Shown here piece by piece: positions 44,081 to 52,638 of a stretch of 63,633 nt of DNA. The stretch comes from Clostridia bacterium (GTDB lineage Bacteria; Bacillota; Clostridia; Oscillospirales; CAG-272): contig JAFUIQ010000003.1 in NCBI GenBank assembly GCA_017468385.1, positions 1-63,633 on the forward strand, read 5' to 3'. The stretch's first letter is position 1; every line of letters begins with the position of its first letter. The notes beneath the pieces were generated by a model, which saw only the letters and a list, made by a program, of their open reading frames with translations, did no database searches and had not been told where the DNA came from. The position numbers and the translations under genes were made by a program.

Positions 44081-44695
44081 TTATTCCGTGGTTTCCAGCA
44101 GCATATCGATGCCTTTTTGCAGATTGGCCGCGTCCAGCATGCCGCGGGCATAGACCACCAGGTTCCCCTCGGCATCGATAAAGTACGTGGCGGGGATGGA
44201 GGTGGCGTTGTAGGCGATGGCGGCCTCGGATTCCGTATCGAAATACACGGGGAAGGTGTAGCCGGTATCGGCGATGAAAGATTTTGCCTTTTCCACCGTT
44301 TCCTGATATCCGTCGGTCATATTGATCATCATAAAGTGGACGGTGTCGCCGTACTCCCGGTACGCGGTCTCAAAATCCGGCATTTCCGCCTTGCAGGGCG
44401 GGCACCAGCTGGCCCACAGATTCACAATCACCGGCTTGCCCACCATGTCAGACAGGGACACGGCGTTTCCGTCCCCGTCCTGCACGGTGAAGCCGGGGGC
44501 TTTGATGGCATCGGGATCTGTTGTATCCTCGGCGGGTGTGGTATCGTCGGTGACGGGCGGAGTGGTATCATCGGGGGTGACAGGGGTGAGCACATCAGGC
44601 TGATAGCTGTCGCCGTAATTCTCATACAGCACCCACGCGCCGCCGATGAGCAGCACCATAACCAAAAGCAAAACAAGTAATTTTGTCTGATTCAT
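44081..44695 (-). CDS. TlpA-like membrane-anchored thiol-disulfide oxidoreductase
   Basis: This 204-residue protein has an N-terminal membrane anchor (residues 5-23), a Thr/Pro/Asp-rich linker (31-63) and a thioredoxin fold with the redox motif WCPPC at 97-101 and the cis-Pro segment SIPATYFID. It works on the outer side of the membrane. Its partner CcdA, which brings electrons across the membrane, is encoded immediately upstream with a 4-bp overlap. Together they reduce extracytoplasmic disulfides. The start follows GGAGGTCGT. Confidence 0.92.
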   Translation of the reverse strand: MNQTKLLVLLLVMVLLIGGAWVLYENYGDSYQPDVLTPVTPDDTTPPVTDDTTPAEDTTDPDAIKAPGFTVQDGDGNAVSLSDMVGKPVIVNLWASWCPPCKAEMPDFETAYREYGDTVHFMMINMTDGYQETVEKAKSFIADTGYTFPVYFDTESEAAIAYNATSIPATYFIDAEGNLVVYARGMLDAANLQKGIDMLLETTE

Positions 44696-45363
44696 ACGAC
44701 CTCCTGGCTGAGCCACGCAATCCATGCGCCGAATAATCCCGTCATCATGAGCACGCCCACCAGCACAAGGAGGACGCCGCTGACGGTATTGATGACGCGG
44801 TAATGCTTTTTGATGAAATCAAAGGTGGTTTTCAGTTTGTCGATCAGCACGGCGCTGATCACAAAGGGGATGCCCAGGCCGGCGGAGTAGGCCAGCAGCA
44901 TGAGGATGCCCCGGAAAACTTCTCCCTCCCGGGATGCCATGGTCAAGGCCGAGCCGAGGAATGCGCCCACGCAGGGCGTCCAGCCCACGGAAAACACCAT
45001 GCCGAAGAGAGCGGAGGAGAAGAAATGCATCTCCTTCGGCCGGGCGGCTTTCATGCCGCGGAAGATGTTCCAGCGGAATACGCCGAGAAAGTGGAGACCG
45101 AACAGGATCACGATGGCCCCGGTGATCAGATCCAGCAGCCTGCCGTGCTGCTTGAGAAATCCGCCCAAAGTGCCGGCCAGGGCGCCCATGAGGACGAACA
45201 CCAGGGTGAATCCGCTGACAAATCCCAGGGCGTTGGTGAGGGTTTTGCGGGTGGTGCGCTCTCCGCCGCCGGCGAAGTAGGACACATAGACCGGCAGCAT
45301 GGGGAGCAGGCAGGGGGAGATGAAGGTGATGATCCCCTCCAGAAAAGTGATGAAGTATTGCAT
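44692..45363 (-). CDS. ccdA: Cytochrome c biogenesis/thiol transport protein CcdA
   Basis: This 223-residue protein has six membrane helices and the two key half-site motifs: FISPCLLPMLPVYVSYFAG (Cys ~18) and VGWTPCVGAFLG (Cys ~115), whose cysteines pass electrons from cytoplasmic thioredoxin to the outside. It lies upstream of, and overlaps, the TlpA-like gene. No cytochrome c genes are nearby, so the pair probably supplies reducing power for other exported proteins. Confidence 0.93.
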   Translation of the reverse strand: MQYFITFLEGIITFISPCLLPMLPVYVSYFAGGGERTTRKTLTNALGFVSGFTLVFVLMGALAGTLGGFLKQHGRLLDLITGAIVILFGLHFLGVFRWNIFRGMKAARPKEMHFFSSALFGMVFSVGWTPCVGAFLGSALTMASREGEVFRGILMLLAYSAGLGIPFVISAVLIDKLKTTFDFIKKHYRVINTVSGVLLVLVGVLMMTGLFGAWIAWLSQEVV

Positions 45364-45388
45364 ACGGTAACTCCGTTTGTTTTTGATT

Positions 45389-45417
45389 AGTATACCGGAT
45401 CGGGACGGATTTTACAA
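45389..45417 (-). promoter_or_regulatory. Promoter of ccdA-tlpA
   Basis: Minus-strand TTGTAA (45412-45417), 17 nt, TATACT (45389-45394). The -35 overlaps the stop codon of the dehydrogenase gene upstream. Confidence 0.65.
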
Positions 45418-46740
45418 GAGGGAAATGAGATTCTCCTCCCCCAGATCCCACAGCAGGCGGGGAAGGACGTATTTGTCCCGGATATCCCCGGCGAAGCGGA
45501 GGGAGGCAAGCACCTCGTCTTTGTCCATGCCGATGGCGGCGGGGGAATCGGGAAAGCCGATGGCGCGGTAGAATTTTGCCAGCTCTTCCGCCGCGGGCAG
45601 GGTGGCGATCACAGACAGGATCTCCTCCCAACGGGAGAGGATGATCTCCAGCCGGGCAGCGTGCTTGTCGGTGTTGTATTTTCCCTCCCGGGATTCCAGA
45701 TCGATCATGGCCTCCGCCCCCTCGCCGATGAAGCGGCGCATAGCCGCGGCGTGCTCGCCGTAGTCAAATGCCCGGGCGTGGGCCAGCGCCTTGGCCCGAT
45801 CGGGGGTGATCTCCCGCAGAGCGGCGTACAGACGCAGTACAGGCAGCACCGCCACGCCGCACTGGATGCCGTGGAGATCGAAGGGCGTGCCGTAGGCCAG
45901 GGATCGCATATCCCGGATGTGGGAGATGTAGTGCTCCCCGCCGGAGGCGGGACGGGATACACCGGCGCACCGCATGGCCAGTCCGGTGAGGATCAGTCCC
46001 TCGGTCAGCGTGCCGACCGCGTCCGGATCGCCCCGGACAGCATCCTTGGCGCAGGCCATTACCCGGGTGAGGGAATCCTTCACCATGGCGGCGATGGTGG
46101 GGCAGTAGTATTCGCCGGTGACGATGTGCCCCAACTCCCACTCGGCCAGGCTGATGTATTTGGCGGCCATGTCCCCGATGCCCGCACGGATCATGCGGGT
46201 GGGGGCGGCGGCCAGAATCTCCGTATCCGCGATGACGGACACCGCCGCGGCGGAGGGGAGGGATCGCTTCAGCCCCCGGCAGTCCATGGAAGCGGTGGCG
46301 GAGGCAAAGCCGTCCATGGAGGGAGCGGTGGGCAGATACACATAGGGGCGGCGGGAGACGTGGGCGATCATTTTGGCGGTGTCGTTGATGACGCCGCCGC
46401 CCACGCCCAGGATGATGTCATCCTCGGGGGTCAGATGCATGGCCGCGTCGCCCAGGGTGATTTCGTTCGGGGCGGGATGGCTGTCGGCCAGTACGCAGGC
46501 ATTCACGGGGATGCCCGCACCGATGAGTAAATCGGCGGCCTGCCGGCCCGCCGCGGCCCACGTGTTGGGATCGGCCAGAAGAAACACCCGCGTGCCGCCG
46601 GCCCGGCGGATTTCCCCGGGCAGATGGGCCACGGCCCCCCGGCACAGGTGGAGATGCTTCAAATCGATATCGTGTTTTCTATGACAGTCCGGACAGACGA
46701 AACCGCCGTCCCGGATCAGATCGGTGAGGGTGGGCAGCAT
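45412..46740 (-). CDS. sn-Glycerol-1-phosphate dehydrogenase (AraM/EgsA family)
   Basis: This 442-residue iron-alcohol-dehydrogenase-fold enzyme carries ILGVGGGVINDTAKMIAH (NAD binding), YVYLPTAPSMDGFASATASM and metal-site segments IGDMAAKYIS and GEHYISHIRDM. This is the AraM/G1PDH pattern: it reduces glycerone phosphate to sn-glycerol 1-phosphate, the archaeal-type lipid backbone also used by some bacilli. An N-terminal CPDCHRKH-containing segment may be a small metal site. The start follows AAAAAGGAGTTCGCC. It stands alone apart from ccdA downstream. Confidence 0.87.
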   Translation of the reverse strand: MLPTLTDLIRDGGFVCPDCHRKHDIDLKHLHLCRGAVAHLPGEIRRAGGTRVFLLADPNTWAAAGRQAADLLIGAGIPVNACVLADSHPAPNEITLGDAAMHLTPEDDIILGVGGGVINDTAKMIAHVSRRPYVYLPTAPSMDGFASATASMDCRGLKRSLPSAAAVSVIADTEILAAAPTRMIRAGIGDMAAKYISLAEWELGHIVTGEYYCPTIAAMVKDSLTRVMACAKDAVRGDPDAVGTLTEGLILTGLAMRCAGVSRPASGGEHYISHIRDMRSLAYGTPFDLHGIQCGVAVLPVLRLYAALREITPDRAKALAHARAFDYGEHAAAMRRFIGEGAEAMIDLESREGKYNTDKHAARLEIILSRWEEILSVIATLPAAEELAKFYRAIGFPDSPAAIGMDKDEVLASLRFAGDIRDKYVLPRLLWDLGEENLISLL

Positions 46741-46844
46741 GGCGAACTCCTTTTTCGTGAGGAATGATCCCTTTGAGGTCATTATATCATAAAGGATCCC
46801 CTCTGAAAAGGGATTTTCCCAATTCCGTGGGAAACGGATCCGCG

Positions 46845-46876
46845 GAAAAAAAGGCCCCACCCACAGGCGGAGCCTC
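46845..46876 (-). terminator. Terminator after the small membrane gene
   Basis: GGCTCCGCC and GGTGGGGCC pair on the minus strand, followed by TTTTTTTT. Confidence 0.8.
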
Positions 46877-46885
46877 TGTTTGGCC

Positions 46886-47342
46886 TTAATACAGCCAGCT
46901 GGATGGCACCAGAAATGTATACGGAGCCGTGACAATCGCAAAAATGAGGGATAGTTTGAGCCGCAGTTTCCGCTCGGTTTTGCGGAACGTAATAAAGTAG
47001 TTGAAAACAAAAATCAAAACCGCCGAGAAAAGGAGTGCCGGGACCGTCAGATACCATTCATCCCCCATCCGGCCCATATCGAATCCGATCATCATAAGCA
47101 GCATATAGGCGGCGCCGATGATGTCCGAAAGCATACCAAAGGCAAAAATTGGGAAAATGTATTTTATGTACCACTGCTTTTTATCTCCGATTTTCAACAC
47201 CAGCATACTGATCAGCAGAACAAGGCTGTCGATCAGAAAGTTTCCGGGCAGAACAATCAGCCATACCTGTGGAAACAGAAGCAGCATCCAAAAGGGGAAC
47301 AGGACGTTGTGAAGGCGTACGTCTTTTTTTGGGTTGATTCAT
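46886..47342 (-). pseudogene. Small membrane protein gene with a +1 frameshift in an A7 run
   Basis: The main frame (46886-47287) encodes about 133 residues with four membrane segments (FLIDSLVLLISMLVL, FGMLSDIIGAAYMLLMMIGF, LLFSAVLIFVFNYFITF, LSLIFAIVTAPYTFLV) but has no ribosome binding site. A proper start, ATG behind GGGAGGATAGATC, lies at 47342 in another frame. Removing one A from the A7 run (complement 47324-47330) joins them into a smooth 151-residue protein beginning MNQPKKDVRLHNVLFPFW. Homologous function is unknown. Either a real mutation, slippage control, or a sequence error. Confidence 0.75.
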
Positions 47343-47485
47343 GATCTATCCTCCCGGGAATTTGATTAGGGGATGGGTATATTGTACCATAGGTGCGAAA
47401 GAATATCAAGTGCCCCATTGGACGGACAATGCCGCAAAAAGTTCCGTTTGGATTTTATAGAAGCCATTTCCTTTGCAATAGGGCC

Positions 47486-47514
47486 TTTTCAAGGGGGAAA
47501 ATCTATGCTATAAT
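47486..47514 (+). promoter_or_regulatory. Promoter of the MATE transporter gene
   Basis: TTTTCA, 17 nt, TATAAT, 36 bp before the start codon. Confidence 0.6.
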
Positions 47515-47550
47515 ATCTATCGTTATTTGTGTATATAAGGAGGCGGCAAT

Positions 47551-48918
47551 ATGGAACGGTCTGTAAAAGCGGGATTCTGGCCCATGGCCATCGCGCTGGC
47601 GTTTCCCATCGCCATGCAGAATCTGCTTACATCCTGTGCGTCGCTGATCGATACGGCCATGATCGTGCCCCTGGGCAATACCGCTGTGGCGGCGGTGGGC
47701 GTGGCCGGCCGATTCACGTTTCTTCTGAATGTTATGTCCTTCGGATTCTGCTCCGGATCGGCTACGTTGATCTCCCAGTTCTGGGGCGTCAATGACCGGC
47801 GGGGCATCCACCGTACCTACGGCACGGCGCTGATTTCGTCCATGGCCCTGGCGGTGCTGTACGCTCTTCTTTTGGGACTGGCCCCCGCATTCTGCGTCCG
47901 GTTGTTCGGACCGGAGGCGGATGTGGCCGCGCTGGCGGCGGATTATCTGACGGTTCTGGCCCTGGCGGTGCCGTTTATTATGTATTCCCAGGTCAGCTGT
48001 GCGGCCTTGCGGGCCACGGAGAAGGTGTCCGTGCCGCTGATCTCGTCCCTCATCAGCGTGGTCGTAAACACATCCCTCAACTACTGCCTGATCTCCGGCC
48101 ACCTCGGATTCCCCGCCCTGGGCGTGCGCGGTGCGGCGGTGGCTACTCTGGCGGGCAGTGTGGCGCAGGCGCTGGTGGTATTTGTGTTCCTCACCTTTGG
48201 GGACAATCCCGTGCGGGCGAAGTTCAAGGAATATTTCGCTCTGTCCGGTGCTTTTGTGAGCAAGTTTTTCAAGACCGCGGCTCCTGTGTTCCTCAACGAG
48301 ACCATGTGGGCCGTCGGTACGAATATCTATGTCATGGTGCTGGCCCGGCAGGGCACGGAGGAATATGCCGGTTATTCTTTGTACGAAACGGTGCAGCAGC
48401 TGTTCTTTGTATTCTTCGTGGGTATCTGCCACGCGGCGGCCATCCTGGTAGGCAAGGCCGTGGGCCGGGGAGAGACGGAGGAGGCCTATCAGACCGCCAA
48501 GCGGTTCCTCATTGCCACGCCTCTTATGGGATTGGTGCTGGGAGGGATCCTCATTCTGGTCCGCAATCCGCTGCTCTCCTTGTTCGCCATCGAAACGGAG
48601 GGTTCCCGGGCCACGGCGTCGGCCCTGCTTCTGTTCTACGGATGCTGGTTGGCTTTGCGCATGATCCCCTACACAGCGGTGTGCGGCATCTTCCGCGCCG
48701 GCGGCGATACGAAAACGGGATGCATCTTCGAGATCGGTACCTTGTACCTGGTGGGCATCCCCTGCGTGGCTCTGGCAGGGTTGGTTCTGCATCTGCCCTT
48801 CATCTGGATCGTGGTGATTATGTTCGCCAGCGAGGATATATTGAAAGGGGCCCTTTGCGTGCGGCATTTTCTGCACCGCAAGTGGATCATCCGCCTGACG
48901 GAGGATAAAAAAGCATAA
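47551..48918 (+). CDS. MATE-family efflux transporter
   Basis: This 455-residue membrane protein has twelve predicted helices in two related halves. The N-terminal part shows LIDTAMIVPLGNTAVAAVGVAGRF and the C-terminal half MVLARQGTEEYAGYSLYETVQQL, as in MATE antiporters that expel cationic drugs or metabolites using sodium or protons. The start follows GGAGGCGGCAAT. It is a single gene with its own promoter and terminator; the substrate cannot be predicted. Confidence 0.92.
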   Translation: MERSVKAGFWPMAIALAFPIAMQNLLTSCASLIDTAMIVPLGNTAVAAVGVAGRFTFLLNVMSFGFCSGSATLISQFWGVNDRRGIHRTYGTALISSMALAVLYALLLGLAPAFCVRLFGPEADVAALAADYLTVLALAVPFIMYSQVSCAALRATEKVSVPLISSLISVVVNTSLNYCLISGHLGFPALGVRGAAVATLAGSVAQALVVFVFLTFGDNPVRAKFKEYFALSGAFVSKFFKTAAPVFLNETMWAVGTNIYVMVLARQGTEEYAGYSLYETVQQLFFVFFVGICHAAAILVGKAVGRGETEEAYQTAKRFLIATPLMGLVLGGILILVRNPLLSLFAIETEGSRATASALLLFYGCWLALRMIPYTAVCGIFRAGGDTKTGCIFEIGTLYLVGIPCVALAGLVLHLPFIWIVVIMFASEDILKGALCVRHFLHRKWIIRLTEDKKA

Positions 48919-48972
48919 GAAAAAGGCTGTCGCTTTGGCGTGATACTCTTAACGGAGTAATTGCAAAAAGTA

Positions 48973-49007
48973 CAGAAACCGCAGATTGATTTTCTGCGGT
49001 TTTTGTG
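48973..49007 (+). terminator. Terminator after the MATE gene
   Basis: AAACCGCAGA and TCTGCGGTTT pair, followed by TTGTG. Confidence 0.85.
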
Positions 49008-49082
49008 CTATAATGGGATATGAGCGTAGCCCGATGCATTTGTAATACAAATGCGAAACTGGCGATAAATGAGGGGTATGGT

Positions 49083-49628
49083 ATGAAGTGCGGAATATGC
49101 GTATGCGGACTGAACGGAAGTGGTAAAACGACACTTGCCGGTGCGCTTGCCAAAGAATTAAACTTTACACATATGGATATAGAGCAATACTATTTTACTT
49201 CTGCACAAAATCCGTATGCTTCATCGAGAACGAAAGAAGAAGTTGAACGTTTGCTTTTAGAGGATATAAAGAAAAATCCCTGTTTCGTTTTTTCTGCCGT
49301 TAATGGAAATATGACTCCGGAGATCAATGAAAATTACACTCTTGTGGTATACCTTGACGTTCTCCTTGATGTTAGAATGAAAAGGATCAGGCAAAGAGCT
49401 ATTGATAAATTCGGCGACAGAGTCCTTCCGGGCGGAGATATGTACGAGCAAGAAGAAAAGTTTTTTGCGTTCGCAGAAAAAAGAACTCCGGAAAAGATTG
49501 AGGATTGGCTGAAAGCACTGTCGCAGAAAGTCATTAGACTTGATGGGACAAAACCTATACAAGAGAACGTTGAACTTATAAAAAGCCTTCTCCTGTGGGA
49601 GAAGGGGGACCGCGTCAGCGGTGGATGA
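49083..49628 (+). CDS. P-loop small-molecule kinase-like protein with repeat-derived C-terminus
   Basis: This 181-residue protein has a Walker A motif GLNGSGKTT (residues 9-17) and a shikimate/adenylate-kinase-like layout (HMDIEQYYF, VVYLDVLLDVRMKRIRQRA). The substrate is unknown. Its last ~13 residues (LLLWEKGDRVSGG) and stop codon are read from the left unit of a family A repeat, so the natural end of the gene has been replaced or the gene was always short. Base composition is lower in GC than the neighbours, hinting at transfer together with the DUF559 gene. Confidence 0.75.
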   Translation: MKCGICVCGLNGSGKTTLAGALAKELNFTHMDIEQYYFTSAQNPYASSRTKEEVERLLLEDIKKNPCFVFSAVNGNMTPEINENYTLVVYLDVLLDVRMKRIRQRAIDKFGDRVLPGGDMYEQEEKFFAFAEKRTPEKIEDWLKALSQKVIRLDGTKPIQENVELIKSLLLWEKGDRVSGG

Positions 49629-50058
49629 GGAGTCAAAATGATACCATACAACAAAAAACTCGTCTCAAACGCTCGAACGCTACGAAAAAATATGACGCCC
49701 GAAGAAAAGCATCTGTGGTATGATTTTCTTAAAAGATTGCCATATAACGTCAGACGTCAGCATAATATTGAAAACTATATAGTTGATTTTTACATAGCGG
49801 AAAAGAAGATCGTAATTGAGGTGGACGGCAGACAGCACCTGTTATCCGGACATAAAGAGGCAGACGAACAAAGAGACGCAGCCTTATCTTCTTGGGAGAT
49901 AATTGTTTTACGATATTCCAACGATAGTATACAAAACAATTTCAATACTGTTACAGCGGACATATTGCAGCATCTTGGATTGGACTATAGTGATCTTAAG
50001 CCTGTGAGGTAACACCTCATCCACCACTTCGTGGTCCCCCTTCTCCCACCGGAGAAGG
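49586..50058. repeat. Family A element carrying a DUF559 gene between inverted units
   Basis: The left unit (49586-49630) reads CCTTCTCC-N4-GGAGAAGG, GGGA, an inner CCGC/GCGG hairpin, GGATGAGG. The right unit (50015-50058) is the inverted copy: CCTCATCC, CCAC/GTGG hairpin, TCCCCCTTCTCC-N4-GGAGAAGG. Only 7 nt separate the left unit from the start codon and 2 nt the stop codon from the right unit. The left unit's GAGGAG supplies the ribosome binding site of the enclosed gene. Confidence 0.88.
49638..50012 (+). CDS. DUF559 (Vsr/restriction-endonuclease-fold) protein
   Basis: This 124-residue protein fits DUF559: NARTLRKNMTPEEKHLWYDFLK at the start, then IVDFYIAEKKIVIEVDGRQH, whose D, E-x-D and H residues match the catalytic core of very-short-patch-repair-like nucleases, and RDAALSSWEIIVLRYSN near the end. 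It is full length for the family. It lies exactly between two inverted family A repeat units, which argues that it belongs to the repeat. A role in cutting or moving the repeat is inference; a stand-alone repair or defence nuclease is the alternative. Confidence 0.88.
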   Translation: MIPYNKKLVSNARTLRKNMTPEEKHLWYDFLKRLPYNVRRQHNIENYIVDFYIAEKKIVIEVDGRQHLLSGHKEADEQRDAALSSWEIIVLRYSNDSIQNNFNTVTADILQHLGLDYSDLKPVR

Positions 50059-50091
50059 CTTGGTTGGGCCGTTTCTCCAACTTATAAAATG

Positions 50092-50131
50092 AAAATTCCC
50101 ACAAACCGTTTGATTGGTCTGTGGGAATTTT
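50092..50131. terminator. Terminator downstream of cysS (and of the DUF559 element)
   Basis: AAAATTCCCACA and TGTGGGAATTTT pair around a loop. The 50132-50236 stretch up to cysS holds nothing recognisable. Confidence 0.8.
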
Positions 50132-50236
50132 ACGTTATGGTGATTTCTCCGCTAAGAACGTCTCACTTTCGCAACAGCCTTTTTGTGATGCAAGTTTTGA
50201 GGGGTGCGGGGGACTTTTTGGTATCGTCCCCGTCTC

Positions 50237-51661
50237 TTATCCAATCGTATATTCCGTGCCGGTGGGGGTGTCCTTCAAGGTCACTCCCATAGCGGTGAGT
50301 TCGGCCCGGATGGCGTCGGCCCGGGCGTAATCCTTCGCTTTCTTGGCGGCGGCACGCTCGGCGATCATGGATTCGATCTTTTCGGTGAGGGCGCCGTCTG
50401 CCTTCGGGGCGGCATTTTCCTCGCGAACACGCTCCGCGGCGGTGAGCAGATTCAAAGACAGCACCGCGTCAAACTCCGCGAGCAGAGCCAGCTTCGCTCC
50501 ATCGGGAATGGATGCCTTCAGCACATCGTACAAGGCGGTAACGCCCAGGGATGTGTTCAGATCGTTGTCCATAGCCTCGCGGAAAGTGGCGCGCAGGGCA
50601 TCTGCCGCCTCGCCGTCCGCGGTGGATTTGTCCTCGGGATTCAGTGCCGCGATGCGGGCAATCAGCTTGTCGTAGGCGGTCACGGCGTTGTCCAGGCCCT
50701 CCCAGGAGAAGACCAGGGACTTGCGATAATGGGACTGGAGGCAGAAGAAGCGGTACACGATGGGATCGTATCCCTTCTCCTCCAGCAGCGACACGGTGAG
50801 AAATTCGCCCTTGGATTTGCTCATTTTGCCGCTGGATGTGTTCAGGTGGAGGATATGGAACCAGTAATTGCACCAGGGATGGCCCAGATAAGCCTCAGAC
50901 TGGGCGATTTCGTTGGTGTGGTGGGGAAAAGCGTTGTCGATGCCGCCGCAGTGGATGTCCAGATACTCACCCAGGTGATTCACGCTGATGGCGGAGCATT
51001 CGATGTGCCAGCCGGGATATCCCACGCCCCAGGGGCTGTCCCACTTCAGTTCCTGATCGTCGAACTTGGATTTGGTAAACCAGAGCACGAAGTCGGTCTT
51101 GTTCCGCTTGCTGGTATCCTCCTCCACACCCTCGCGGACGCCCACTTCCAGATCCTCCGCCTCAAAATTGTTGAATACGTAGTATTTCTCCAGCTTGGAG
51201 GTGTCAAAGTACACGTTGCCGCCGGAGATGTAGGCGTAATCCTTCTCAAGCAGATCCTCAATCATCTTAATGAAATCCGCGATGCAGTCGGTGGCGGGCA
51301 CCACGATGTCGGGACGCTTCACGTTCAGCTTCGCGCAGTCCGCAAAGAATGCGTCCGTGTAGAAGCGGGCGATCTCCATAACGGTCTTTTTCTCCCGCTT
51401 GGCACCCTTCAGCATCTTGTCCTCACCGGTGTCCGCGTCGCTGGTCAGATGGCCCACGTCCGTGATGTTCATGGCGCGCGTCACATCACATCCCGCGTAG
51501 CGGAGGTATTTTTCGAGGACGTCCTCCATGATGTAGGAGCGGAGGTTGCCGATGTGGGCGAAGTGGTAGACGGTGGGGCCGCAGGTGTACATCTTCACCT
51601 TGCCGGGCTCGTGGGGGATAAATTCTTCTTTCTCGTGAGTCAGGGAGTTATACAGTTTCAT
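50237..51661 (-). CDS. cysS: Cysteinyl-tRNA synthetase
   Basis: This 474-residue class I synthetase charges tRNA-Cys. It has the zinc and cysteine site CGPTVYHFAHIGNLRSY, in which the HIGH signature reads HIGN, a zinc segment GWHIECSA, and KMSKS in GKMSKSKGEF. The C-terminal anticodon-binding part is present. It is the last gene of a T-box-controlled operon after cysE and a CPBP protease gene, 33 bp downstream of the latter, so it responds to uncharged tRNA-Cys. Confidence 0.96.
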   Translation of the reverse strand: MKLYNSLTHEKEEFIPHEPGKVKMYTCGPTVYHFAHIGNLRSYIMEDVLEKYLRYAGCDVTRAMNITDVGHLTSDADTGEDKMLKGAKREKKTVMEIARFYTDAFFADCAKLNVKRPDIVVPATDCIADFIKMIEDLLEKDYAYISGGNVYFDTSKLEKYYVFNNFEAEDLEVGVREGVEEDTSKRNKTDFVLWFTKSKFDDQELKWDSPWGVGYPGWHIECSAISVNHLGEYLDIHCGGIDNAFPHHTNEIAQSEAYLGHPWCNYWFHILHLNTSSGKMSKSKGEFLTVSLLEEKGYDPIVYRFFCLQSHYRKSLVFSWEGLDNAVTAYDKLIARIAALNPEDKSTADGEAADALRATFREAMDNDLNTSLGVTALYDVLKASIPDGAKLALLAEFDAVLSLNLLTAAERVREENAAPKADGALTEKIESMIAERAAAKKAKDYARADAIRAELTAMGVTLKDTPTGTEYTIG

Positions 51662-51694
51662 ATGTCTGTCCTTTCGGGATGTCTTTGTTTTTGA

Positions 51695-52636
51695 TTATTC
51701 CCGCATGTCGCCGGCGGGGATGGGACGGAGGATCATGAATCCGCTCAGCACCAGAAGGGCGGCGGAGGCCAGGGTAACGGAGAAGAACAAAAGCGGGTTG
51801 TCCGTATCACCCAAGAGGGCCTGCAGCAGATAATTGCCGCCGTTGAAGCCGGCGTGGCACAAAATGGGGGCGATGACGGAGTCGTTGTTTCTCCGCATGA
51901 GCCAGGCCAGGGCGACGCCCAGAACGGAGGCGTACAGGAAGGAAACAAGGTGGCCGTGGACCGCACCGAACAAAGCGGAGGAGATCAGCACGGCGAGGGC
52001 GGTGCTCATACCCCGGCGCAGCCGGGTGAAGGCCAGGCCGCGGAAGATCAGCTCCTCCACGATGGGGGTCAGAATGACCACGTTGAAAATCTCCATGGCC
52101 AGAGGGCCGGCGGCGTCGGCCAGGGCGTTTTGCTCCTCGAAATCCATCAGAAGGGAAGTGGGGAGAAAATTGAGCAGCAGATTGGTCACCGGCTGCAGGG
52201 CCACGCCGAACACCACGCACCAGGGGGCGCGGAGCAGGGGAATTTTGCGGATATGCATCTCCTCGGTGGGGGACTTCTTCCGCAAGCGGAAGGAAATCAC
52301 CAAAGTGAGAATGGTGAGCAGTCCGGAGAGGAGCATCATGGTGTGCAGATTGTTATTGACGATCCGGACGATATCCTCGGTGATGGCCATCACCGCGTCA
52401 TCCCCCAGGTCGCTGCCGCTCAGAAGATGGGGAGCCATCATGCTGAAGGAGAGGAAAAAGCTGTAGAAAAACGATACCAGGAACTGTATGCCCATAAACA
52501 AGGCCACATACAGGCAGGCGTGGAGGGCGGCCATAAAGAATTTCTTGGCCTGGGATTCCCGGGGCAGAGGACAGCCGCAGGACAGGCAGAATTTTGCGCC
52601 CTCGTAATTATCGGTATGGCAGTGGGGACATCGCAT
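51695..52636 (-). CDS. CPBP-family intramembrane metalloprotease with N-terminal zinc ribbon
   Basis: This 313-residue protein begins with a zinc ribbon (CPHCHTDNYEGAKFCLSCG, residues 3-21) followed by about eight membrane segments. The CPBP (Abi/CAAX protease-like) motifs are VEELIFRGLAFTRLRR, ALFGAVHGH and HAGFNGGNY, giving the Glu-Glu and His catalytic residues. It lies 2 bp after cysE and before cysS, an unexpected gene inside a cysteine operon. Its substrate is unknown. Confidence 0.88.
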   Translation of the reverse strand: MRCPHCHTDNYEGAKFCLSCGCPLPRESQAKKFFMAALHACLYVALFMGIQFLVSFFYSFFLSFSMMAPHLLSGSDLGDDAVMAITEDIVRIVNNNLHTMMLLSGLLTILTLVISFRLRKKSPTEEMHIRKIPLLRAPWCVVFGVALQPVTNLLLNFLPTSLLMDFEEQNALADAAGPLAMEIFNVVILTPIVEELIFRGLAFTRLRRGMSTALAVLISSALFGAVHGHLVSFLYASVLGVALAWLMRRNNDSVIAPILCHAGFNGGNYLLQALLGDTDNPLLFFSVTLASAALLVLSGFMILRPIPAGDMRE

Positions 52637-52638
52637 AG

